DNA of 55,429 nucleotides from Terriglobia bacterium (GTDB lineage: Bacteria > Acidobacteriota > Terriglobia > Terriglobales > Acidobacteriaceae), in the NCBI GenBank assembly GCA_020073215.1, contig JAIQFO010000032.1, positions 1 through 55,429 on the forward strand, in the 5' to 3' direction. Numbering within the stretch: position 1 is the stretch's first letter; each line of letters starts with the position of its first letter. A program made the translations under genes and the position numbers. The notes under the pieces were generated by a model, which saw only the letters and a list, made by a program, of their open reading frames with translations, searched no databases and was not told the origin of the DNA. Shown piece by piece: positions 37,274 to 44,822 of the stretch.

Positions 37274-38067
37274 CGGAGCGCTCCTTTTTTCTCCGCGCTT
37301 TTCTCCCAGTGAGGCTCACGTTTTTCGATGAAGGCGCGGAGTCCTTCCACGGCGTCGGACTTGGCCATGAGTTCGTCAAGATACATGCGCTCCAATTGCG
37401 GCAGGTCCTGTTGCAGTGCCCGTCGCACCGGGAGGCGGGCAGCGCGAACACCATACCGCAGCGCGGCTGGCGAACGGGCCAGAAAGTGGTCGCGGATCCA
37501 CGTTTCAACCGTTGCTTCCAGTTGTCCTTGCGGCGCGGTTCGCACGATCAATCCCGCTGCCGCAGCTTGGGTGGCGTTCCATGCGGTTCCGGTCAACACG
37601 AGTTCGGCGGCGCGACTCACGCCAACCCGGGCCGGTAAAAGCACCGCCGCCGCGGGCGGGAAAACTGCCAGTTTGATTTCGGGACAAGCGAACTGGGCAC
37701 CTTCCTCCGCGACGATGAAGTCGCAAGCCAGGGCCAGCTCAAACCCTCCGCCCAGGCACTGCCCGCGCACGGCCGCAAGGGTGACCGCCGGCACTTCCAG
37801 CAATTGCCCAAGCAGTCCGCTGAACCGCGACAACATGGTTCTGACATGCTCGGGCAGGTGCTCCTGTACGCTGGCGCCAAGACTGAAATGCGGGCCTTCC
37901 GCAGTGAGAATCATCACCTTGAGCTGTGTCCGATTCTGCAGGTCGGCGAAGGCCGCGGCCAAAGCTGTCATCATTGCCTGGTCGACGATGTTGGCCTTGG
38001 GCGCAGCCAATGCGACGCGGGCGACTTGGCCATCGTGTTCGAAGGAAAGTTTCAGGCCGCTCATCAT
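37270..38067 (-). CDS. dch: Cyclohexa-1,5-diene-1-carbonyl-CoA hydratase
   Basis: This crotonase-fold protein of 265 residues has ALAAPKANIVDQAMMTALAA, HFSLGASVQEHLPEH and VRGQCLGGGFELALACDFIV, the oxyanion-hole signature. Position between oah and bcrC, and resemblance to dienoyl-CoA hydratases, support addition of water to the diene made by the reductase, giving 6-hydroxycyclohex-1-ene-1-carbonyl-CoA. It begins two bases after the oah stop (ATG ATG at 38064-38067). A general enoyl-CoA hydratase cannot be excluded by sequence alone, but the context is strong. Confidence 0.85.
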   Translation of the reverse strand: MMSGLKLSFEHDGQVARVALAAPKANIVDQAMMTALAAAFADLQNRTQLKVMILTAEGPHFSLGASVQEHLPEHVRTMLSRFSGLLGQLLEVPAVTLAAVRGQCLGGGFELALACDFIVAEEGAQFACPEIKLAVFPPAAAVLLPARVGVSRAAELVLTGTAWNATQAAAAGLIVRTAPQGQLEATVETWIRDHFLARSPAALRYGVRAARLPVRRALQQDLPQLERMYLDELMAKSDAVEGLRAFIEKREPHWEKSAEKKGALR

Positions 38068-38069
38068 TA

Positions 38070-39173
38070 TTATTCTGCCTTGGTTGTTTCCGGAACCGCC
38101 CAGGGCGCAATTTCGGCGATCAACGCCTCACTCCAGCGCACGCCTTCTGCCAGTCGCTGACGCAACCGGACGAAGTCCACCTCGCGTTGCTGCTTGGTGC
38201 CGTAGTGGAAAGCGCGAAAACCGGCATTGGCTTCCGTCATCATGTTCAGCGCCAACCAAGCGCGGTTGGTTTCGCGGTTGCGGTCCCAGTGTTCCAGTTT
38301 GTGTTTCCTCACACTCTCGACCGTCTTGGTCAGGCAATCGGGCATGGTATGCAGCAACTTCGTGCAAAGTCCCTCCACCGCTTCGTCCAACGATGAAAGA
38401 TCAATGGTGCCCTTGGACATCAGGGCTTTCCCCGCCTCTCGGGCTTCTCCCGTCTTCCAGTCTCCGAAAACCATGCGGCCAAATTTGTCGTACTCCCGAT
38501 CGGTCACGACCAGCGGGTTGGACATATACCTGCCGTCAATTTTGAGCGCCGGAACGATCTGCGTGAGCCCGCCCAGACGATAAAAGCGGTGCGCGGTCCA
38601 CGGCTCACATAGCGTGGCGCTGAGCATGGCGTGCTCGATGCCCACGAACAGCGGGAGGAAGTCGGTGCTGCCGCCCTCGGGCGCTGAACCGTGTCTCGGT
38701 CCGGCCTGGCCGAATACGGCAAGGTCGCTGGCTACGGAAAAGTCGCAGGCCATTCCAATCTCTTGCCCACCGCCGACGCGCATGCCATTCACGCGGCAGA
38801 TCACCGGCTTGTCGCAACCGAGGACAGCGCTGACCATATCATTGAACAAGCGCATGTATTGCCGGTATTCGCCTGGGGCGCCGGCATAAATCTCCGCATA
38901 CTCGCGCGTGTTACCGCCAGTGCAGAAGGCCTGCGTGCCCGCGCCCGTGAGTACGACAGCAACCGCTGCGCGATCGTTGCTGGCTTCGCGTAACGCGAGG
39001 ATAACTTCCTTGATCGACGTCGTGGTGTAGCTGTTCAGCTCCCGCGGATTGTTCAGAGTGATCCACACATTGTGCAGCCCCTTCACGCTCGTGCCGTCGC
39101 GATCGCGTGCCGGCCTGCGCTCCAACAGGATTTCGCTGGGGGAAAGCGGTTCGACCAGGTTGTGATCTTTCAT
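38070..39173 (-). CDS. oah: 6-Oxocyclohex-1-ene-1-carbonyl-CoA hydrolase (ring-opening)
   Basis: The 367-residue crotonase-family enzyme has the marker segment FGQAGPRHGSAPEGGSTDFL, used to recognise BamA/Oah proteins, plus CRVNGMRVGGGQEIGMACDF and WITLNNPRELNSYTT. It adds water twice and cleaves the ring between C1 and C2, giving 3-hydroxypimeloyl-CoA, and occurs in all known benzoyl-CoA degraders. AAGGAAC precedes the ATG. It lies 14 bases after had. It is the strongest single marker of anaerobic aromatic degradation in the window. Confidence 0.92.
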   Translation of the reverse strand: MKDHNLVEPLSPSEILLERRPARDRDGTSVKGLHNVWITLNNPRELNSYTTTSIKEVILALREASNDRAAVAVVLTGAGTQAFCTGGNTREYAEIYAGAPGEYRQYMRLFNDMVSAVLGCDKPVICRVNGMRVGGGQEIGMACDFSVASDLAVFGQAGPRHGSAPEGGSTDFLPLFVGIEHAMLSATLCEPWTAHRFYRLGGLTQIVPALKIDGRYMSNPLVVTDREYDKFGRMVFGDWKTGEAREAGKALMSKGTIDLSSLDEAVEGLCTKLLHTMPDCLTKTVESVRKHKLEHWDRNRETNRAWLALNMMTEANAGFRAFHYGTKQQREVDFVRLRQRLAEGVRWSEALIAEIAPWAVPETTKAE

Positions 39174-39187
39174 GGCTTTGTTCCTTG

Positions 39188-40282
39188 TTATATGCCCCGC
39201 GACTGCGGCACCAGCACCGCTCGCCTAGGGAGTTGGCGATGATGGACCGCCTCGAGAACTTGCTGGGCCTCCTCGAGTGAGTGCATCTCGACAAATGGCT
39301 GAATTTGAATCTTTCCTTCGAGCACCATGGCCAGCGCGTTCGGGTACTGATCGGGAGGGCATCCCCAATTTCCGCGAGCGGTGGCATCGAAGGCCATCAA
39401 ATTGGACAGGCGCACTTCCACCTTCTGCGTGGTATACCCGACGATCGCCAGGTGAGCGCCCGGGTCGAGCAGGCTGAACGCAGTCTGCTGACCGGCGGCC
39501 GTCCCGCTGGTTTCGAAGATCTTGAGACCGATCCCGCGCCGGCCGCTCTGCCTGGCGAAAGACCGCACGGCCGACTTCACATCAGCGCACTCGCGGGCAT
39601 TCAGTGCCAGTGCGGCACCGTACGCCGAGGCAAGCTCCAGTCGGTCCGCGTCAACATCGATGGCCACGACTGCTGCGCCAAGCGCAGCGGCAATTTGCAC
39701 TCCGAACCCTCCGATCCCACCGACTCCGACAAACACCGCGACTTCGCCGGCGTTAAGACCGGCTCGGCGAATTGCTTCATACGGAGTCGTGACTGCGTCG
39801 GCGACGACCGACAGCATCGCCAGGGTGAGTCCCTTGGGAAGCTCTTCGGGTACCGGGCACAGGCCACGTGCTGGTACCCGTACGTAGGTCGCAAATCCTC
39901 CATCGGCATCATTGCCCGGCATGAACTGTTTGCGGCAGATGGTCGGACGCTCGCTGCGGCAGGCATCGCAATCGCCGCACGGAATTACGGCAGGCACAAT
40001 AACGCAGCGTCCGATCCACCTTCCAGACTGCTCCCCGGCCAGCACGACACGACCGGCGATTTCATGTCCGAGGATCAACGGCAGCGGGTGGCGGGTGGGA
40101 ATGCCCTCGTAAGCAAATCCAATGTCAGTGTGGCAAACACCGCAGCCTACTACCTGGATTGTCACTTCGTCAGGTGAGAGTTCTCCCGGAACCGTTTCGG
40201 CCCAGTCGAACTGGCCTTTGGCAACCAACCTCAGACCCTTGCTCGTGGCGGGGCATTTTTGCGCGGGCAGGGATGTCGTCAT
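39188..40282 (-). CDS. had: 6-Hydroxycyclohex-1-ene-1-carbonyl-CoA dehydrogenase
   Basis: The 364-residue zinc alcohol dehydrogenase-type enzyme has VVGCGVCHTDIGFAYEGIPT and ILGHEIAGRV (catalytic zinc), the structural zinc loop CGDCDACRSERPTIC, and the NAD motif FVGVGGIGGFGVQIA. CHTDIGFAYEGIPTRHPLPL is typical of Had proteins of the benzoyl-CoA pathway. It oxidises the hydroxy-CoA made by Dch to the 6-oxo compound, the substrate of Oah. The ATG at 40282 follows GAGGAGG; upstream residues to 40330 are not conserved. It opens the operon, so the promoter lies directly upstream. Confidence 0.9.
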   Translation of the reverse strand: MTTSLPAQKCPATSKGLRLVAKGQFDWAETVPGELSPDEVTIQVVGCGVCHTDIGFAYEGIPTRHPLPLILGHEIAGRVVLAGEQSGRWIGRCVIVPAVIPCGDCDACRSERPTICRKQFMPGNDADGGFATYVRVPARGLCPVPEELPKGLTLAMLSVVADAVTTPYEAIRRAGLNAGEVAVFVGVGGIGGFGVQIAAALGAAVVAIDVDADRLELASAYGAALALNARECADVKSAVRSFARQSGRRGIGLKIFETSGTAAGQQTAFSLLDPGAHLAIVGYTTQKVEVRLSNLMAFDATARGNWGCPPDQYPNALAMVLEGKIQIQPFVEMHSLEEAQQVLEAVHHRQLPRRAVLVPQSRGI

Positions 40283-40355
40283 CGGAAGCCTCCTCACCCA
40301 CAATTCGGACGTTCGAAAACCCTGTGCCAAGGTACGTTGGTTTGGGGCATTGAGG

Positions 40356-40371
40356 TGTGATTGCGATCACA
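40356..40371 (-). promoter_or_regulatory. Candidate CRP/FNR-family site upstream of had
   Basis: TGTGATTGCGATCACA is a perfect inverted repeat of 6-bp half-sites (TGTGAT/ATCACA) with a 4-bp spacer, fitting the CRP-type consensus TGTGA-N6-TCACA. It is centred about 81 bases before the had start codon, in the only long non-coding stretch ahead of the operon. FNR itself prefers TTGAT-N4-ATCAA, so a CRP-like member is more likely. AadR and AcpR of this superfamily activate anaerobic benzoate genes in other bacteria. No regulator gene is in the window. Confidence 0.5.
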
Positions 40372-40572
40372 TCCACTTGTGATTTGATGGCGGGAGAGCC
40401 TGCTCCCGAAGATGCGCTGGCCGTTCTTGTATTTCACGTCCGAGGCCGAATCCCAGACTGCATTCCTCTTTGACATCTTTGTCGGCGCGTAAACGGCTCG
40501 CCCATTCCTCCGCGCCCCGAGGATGCGCCCGCGCCTCCGGCCAAGCCCATCGCCGCCTTGGAAAGGACTGAC

Positions 40573-40730
40573 ACGCACAAGTACGGCACCGTCGGCGTCG
40601 TTGCCACGGCGTAGCGCGCACCATCTGTGCACTGGTGCAATACAAGGGCATGAACTTGCAGGAGGCCGCCGACGAGGTCGTGTAAAAGGATCTCTCCGCT
40701 ATCCACGGCGACGGAGGCGTCGTCGGAAGG
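40573..40730 (+). pseudogene. Isoaspartyl peptidase/L-asparaginase remnant
   Basis: Translation gives HKYGTVGVVATA, then in a neighbouring frame RTICALVQYKGMNLQEAADE and, after an internal stop, GDGGVVG. These are pieces of the beta subunit of Ntn-type isoaspartyl peptidase (HGTVG with the catalytic Thr, then the conserved ALVQYKG...EAADEV and GGDGGV). The middle is deleted, and there are frame changes and a stop. The rest of 40372-41243 holds no gene I can support; a reverse frame near 41000-41150 is of unclear value. Confidence 0.5.
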
Positions 40731-41243
40731 CGGTACGCCGCAAATCAGAGTCTATCGCGGCGAACCGTAGAAACTTAGGTCGGTTGTTCAAACCCGCCCC
40801 ACCGCAGCGGGTCTCCGACTTTAGTTGTTCTAAGGAAGCGTCGTCAGCGCTGCGTAACCACCGCCAAGTGGTTTATGCGTCGACCCTCTGGGTTTGAACA
40901 GGTGCTCGGGCCGGTACCCTCATGTCTCACGACTCGAAGTAATGTGCGCGACCTTCCATGCAGGGTCATAAAGTGCGATCAAACTCCGGATCCGCCGACT
41001 TTGCCAGCCGCCCGTACCCTCTCAGATGGCCACGCTCCATACGCTCGTCGGTGAAGCGACGCGCTGATCGTTCGAGATTGATATCATCCCGTCGTGTGTG
41101 ACCTCCGTCCTTGCTGTACCACCGCACCATATGTTTGACTTGCTGATGAATAAATAGCGGGCCTCTTTCTCCCGGAGGAAACCGCGATGGGGCAACGATG
41201 ACGGCCGAACGTTTCGCCCCCCGGTCAGGAGGCTCGTTTACGC

Positions 41244-43250
41244 ATGGCCGAGGTCGAAACCAAGTCGCTTCCCGCGAACGCCTACCAGCCGTTGAAGGAC
41301 GGCGAAATCTACCTGCCGCTGGTGCCCGCCAGCATGGCGCCACCAGAGGTGACCTGGCGCGCGGTGCTGTGGGGCACGTTGCTGTGCGTCATCTTTAGCG
41401 TAGCGTCGGCCTATTCCGCCCTCAAGGTCGGTCAGGGGATGGAGGCGGCGATCCCCATCTCCATCCTCGCCATCGGCTTGGCGCGCGTCTACCAGCGGCG
41501 CTCCACCGTGCTGGAGAACATGATCATCACCGGCATGGGCGGTGCCTCCGCTGCCGTGGTCTCCGGTGCTGTTTTCACCGTGCCAGCGCTTTACGCTCTC
41601 CACCTCGACCCGCACCCGGTGCAAACCATTTTCATCTGCCTGGCCGGCGGCTGCCTGGGCATCCTCTTCGTCATTCCGCTGCGGCGCTACTTTGTGCGCG
41701 AAATGCACGGCAAGTTTCCCTTCCCGGAGGCCACGGCCATCACCGAAGTCCTCGTCACCGGCGAGAAGGGCGGCTCCCAGGCCAAACTGCTGCTGCAGGC
41801 CACTGTCATCGCCGCGGTTTACGACTTCTTTGTCACCACCTTCCACGTCTGGAGCGAGTACCTGAACTTCCAGTTCTTGCCCGCAGTGCGATCGCTGGCC
41901 GATCGTGGGCGCATGGTCTTCAATTTCGATGCGATCAGCTTCATCCTCGGCCTGGGCTACGTGATGGGCCTGCGCATTGCCCTCATCTTTTGCGCGGGCG
42001 GCATTCTAGTGAACTTTGTGCTCGTCCCGCTGATCTGGTTCATCGGCAGCCACATGGGCGACGTGACGGTGTATCCGGCCACCATCCCCATTTCGCACAT
42101 GGCGGCCTCGGACATCTACCGCAATTACGTGCGCCTCATCGCTGTGGGCGCCATCGCGAGTGCCGGGATCGCCGGCCTCCTCAAGTCGCTGCGCGTGGTG
42201 GCCGGATCGTTCGGCATCGCGCTGCACGCCTTCCGCCACGGCGAAGCGCCGCACACGGAACGCACTGACCGTGACATTCCCATCACCACCATCCTCCTCG
42301 GCGTGGTGCTGGGGGCAATCGCAGTGGCCGTCTTCTTCGGACAACTTCATGTTTCGTGGACCGTGGTGGCATTAGGCTTGGTGCTGACGTTGCTGTTCTC
42401 ATTCTTCTTCACCACTGTGGCTGCCAACGCCATTGCCACCACCGCCAACAACCCGGCCAGCGGCATGACCTTGCTGACCGTCATCGTATCCGCCCTGGTG
42501 TTGCTGAAGTTCGGACTCTCCGGAACCACGGGCATGTTCTTCGTGATGGCCCTGGCTGGCATGGTTTGTGTAGCCCTGTGCGCTTCGGGACAATTTATTA
42601 CCGACCTGAAAGCCGGCTACTGGATCGGTTCCACGCCTTCGGCGCAGGAGAAGGTGAAGTTTATCGGAGTCATCGCGGCGGCCGTCACGGCCGGGTTAAC
42701 CATTATCCTGCTGGCCAAGGCCTTCCAGTTCGGAGAAGCCGTGCCTGGCGACCCGCGGCAGGTCCTGGTCGCGCCCCAGGCCTCCGCGCTGAAGGCGGTG
42801 GTGTCGGGATTCATGAGCGGCCAGCCGGTCGCCTATATGTTGTTCGGCATCGGCGCCATGGTCACCGTAGTGCTGGAGATGCTCGGCCTCTCTTCCATGG
42901 TCTTTGCCTTAGGGATCTACTTGCCGCTGCAGCTCACCACACCGATCCTGACCGGCGGATTCCTCTCGCACCTGGTGAACAAGCGCGCGCAGAAAACCGG
43001 CGGCGAGCACGGCAGCACCATCCGCGAGCGCGGTATCGTCATTGCCAGCGGCTTGATGGCGGGCGGCGCACTCGGCGGCGTGATTGGGGCGGCGCTGCGC
43101 GTGCTGCCGCACTTCAAAGAAGAGTGGATTCAGACGCCTTTCTACTCCAACAATGCCGTGTCCCAAATCGTTTCCGCGCTGCTGTTTGTTGGGCTTTGTC
43201 TGTACGTATGGTTCGGCTCGCTAAGGAAAGTTTCCGCTGAGAAAGAATGA
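41244..43250 (+). CDS. OPT-family oligopeptide transporter
   Basis: The 668-residue membrane protein has about 14-16 hydrophobic segments and OPT family landmarks: FSVASAYSALKVGQGMEAAI, KFPFPEATAITEVLVTGEKG (the conserved PFP-EA-A block) and NAIATTANNPASGMTLLTVI. Family members import oligopeptides or metal chelates by proton symport. AGGAGG lies about 11 bases ahead of the ATG at 41244. The next gene, a putative metallohydrolase, starts 10 bases downstream, suggesting uptake followed by peptide breakdown. Confidence 0.85.
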   Translation: MAEVETKSLPANAYQPLKDGEIYLPLVPASMAPPEVTWRAVLWGTLLCVIFSVASAYSALKVGQGMEAAIPISILAIGLARVYQRRSTVLENMIITGMGGASAAVVSGAVFTVPALYALHLDPHPVQTIFICLAGGCLGILFVIPLRRYFVREMHGKFPFPEATAITEVLVTGEKGGSQAKLLLQATVIAAVYDFFVTTFHVWSEYLNFQFLPAVRSLADRGRMVFNFDAISFILGLGYVMGLRIALIFCAGGILVNFVLVPLIWFIGSHMGDVTVYPATIPISHMAASDIYRNYVRLIAVGAIASAGIAGLLKSLRVVAGSFGIALHAFRHGEAPHTERTDRDIPITTILLGVVLGAIAVAVFFGQLHVSWTVVALGLVLTLLFSFFFTTVAANAIATTANNPASGMTLLTVIVSALVLLKFGLSGTTGMFFVMALAGMVCVALCASGQFITDLKAGYWIGSTPSAQEKVKFIGVIAAAVTAGLTIILLAKAFQFGEAVPGDPRQVLVAPQASALKAVVSGFMSGQPVAYMLFGIGAMVTVVLEMLGLSSMVFALGIYLPLQLTTPILTGGFLSHLVNKRAQKTGGEHGSTIRERGIVIASGLMAGGALGGVIGAALRVLPHFKEEWIQTPFYSNNAVSQIVSALLFVGLCLYVWFGSLRKVSAEKE

Positions 43251-43260
43251 GGAGGTTCGC

Positions 43261-44610
43261 ATGGATTCGCTAGGGCGTTTTGTCGCAGATGCGGTTCTCG
43301 GTATTGACACGCTTTGGGGTGGCGATGTCATGTGTCCCTCTGGCACAGGACGCTTCATCGCCGATTGCTGGTTTTCCGACGAACCCCTGCCCGTTGCCTA
43401 CACGCATCCAGCCGCGGGACGGCTGCGCGCCTGCGGAGGCGTCTCGGGCAAGAACGTAGATCGCGATGCGGTCGAGCAGTATCTGCGTGAAGTGAATCTT
43501 CCCGAAGCTATCGCGGGAATCCGCGAAGAAGCAAGAAAGCTCGCACGAACCGCCGGCGCCCTGCGCAAGCCTTATCTCATCAGCCTGGCGGATTGCCTCG
43601 ACGTCATGTGGGACCTCGCGATGGAAGTCCTGGGCAAAGGCAAGCCGGTTCCCTACCCTCGCTGCGTGGAAGCCGCGACGGGCAGGCCGCCGGAGCCTTC
43701 CAAGCCGGAGAAAAAACGCGATCGCGTTGCCGAATTGCTCGGCCGGGCTGGCTATGCATCGTCGGACTCGAACGCGCTGTTAAAAGCGGTCGACGGCTGG
43801 CGCCGTGAGCGCGTGGCCCCGTTGGCATCGGTGCGCGCTCTGAGCGCGGCGGTGATCGCGCAGCTTGACCACCTCTGCGCAAAGAATCTGCTGCCCTACC
43901 TCCCGAAAGAACTGGCGCCGGTGCCGCGCGCGAACATCGACTTTCTGCCCATCAAAGATGCCTGGTTCTCCGGCTCCATGAATTACATTGGGCGGGCCCG
44001 CAATGCGGACGGCTCGCCCCAATATGAAGCCACCTACGAGATCAATGCCTCGCTGCAGATTTCGTTTCCCGAGTTTGAACATCTTGTCAGTCACGAGGTT
44101 GTGCCCGGCCACGTCACCACCTTCGCCTATTTGCAGGATTTGTACGTGCGCGGAAAAGCCGGCTTTGAGACGACCGTGCTGACGATGAACACCCGCGCTG
44201 CGACGCTGTTCGAGGGCATCGCCAATAACGCGATTCTGATCGCGCACGGCGTCACCGAAGTCGAGCAATTGCCAGACGAAGATTTACAGATCGGAGTGCT
44301 GCTGGCCCTGTTGCAGGACGATGCCAAGAACCAGTCGTCGTATTTAACCTGGGGTGAGGGAAGGCCACAGGCGGAGGTCGCGGCGACGCTGCGTCGCGAC
44401 TTTCTCGTCACCGAGGAGCGCGCCGACAAACTCTCTGGCGCTTGGGGACGCCATCCCTTACTCGGCCGAATGTATCTTCCGGCTTATCGGGCGGGAACGG
44501 AGCGAGTCGCACAATTGCGACGCATCCACCCGGCGGATCGCATTCTACCGGCGATCTACGGCTGCTCTGGGCTACCTGATATCGTGACTATCGACGACAT
44601 GTTGAAATAA
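43261..44610 (+). CDS. Putative metallopeptidase with HExxPGH motif
   Basis: The 449-residue protein contains SHEVVPGHVTTF near residue 277, the HExxPGH motif of DUF885-like zinc peptidases, and a downstream helix with FEGIANNAILI and Glu as possible third ligand. DUF885 proteins are usually 550-600 residues, so this is a short or distant member. No signal peptide is seen, so it should be cytoplasmic. GAGGTTC precedes the ATG. Coupling to the OPT transporter suggests hydrolysis of imported peptides. The family assignment is moderate. Confidence 0.65.
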   Translation: MDSLGRFVADAVLGIDTLWGGDVMCPSGTGRFIADCWFSDEPLPVAYTHPAAGRLRACGGVSGKNVDRDAVEQYLREVNLPEAIAGIREEARKLARTAGALRKPYLISLADCLDVMWDLAMEVLGKGKPVPYPRCVEAATGRPPEPSKPEKKRDRVAELLGRAGYASSDSNALLKAVDGWRRERVAPLASVRALSAAVIAQLDHLCAKNLLPYLPKELAPVPRANIDFLPIKDAWFSGSMNYIGRARNADGSPQYEATYEINASLQISFPEFEHLVSHEVVPGHVTTFAYLQDLYVRGKAGFETTVLTMNTRAATLFEGIANNAILIAHGVTEVEQLPDEDLQIGVLLALLQDDAKNQSSYLTWGEGRPQAEVAATLRRDFLVTEERADKLSGAWGRHPLLGRMYLPAYRAGTERVAQLRRIHPADRILPAIYGCSGLPDIVTIDDMLK

Positions 44611-44822
44611 GAGCAGCTCAGCCCCGTCTCGTCGCTGGAGTCAGAGATTCTGTGTGGGCAAGCCGACTTAACTCGCGGCGCAGATGACAACTCACAGCGC
44701 GCATGAATGCTGGAGATTCACAAGATGGTGACCCTTATTTGACCCATGTTTTGATCCGCATCGTGCCCAGCAATTTCTGCGGCGGGGAGGTCAAATGAAC
44801 AGAGATCGAGGAAATGAGACGC

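Noticed and set aside
24705..40282. Class II (BamBCDEFGHI) benzoyl-CoA reductase
   Set aside because: No tungsten AOR-type BamB or Bam electron-transfer subunits are present; the reductase is of the ATP-dependent type.
40356..40371. Canonical FNR site
   Set aside because: Half-sites are TGTGA rather than TTGAT, so a CRP-type member of the superfamily is the better fit.
40966..41343. Reverse ORF of 125 codons upstream of the OPT gene
   Set aside because: It overlaps the start of the transporter gene, has Arg/Pro-rich shadow composition in its first half and no recognisable family; at most its last 50 codons could be a remnant.
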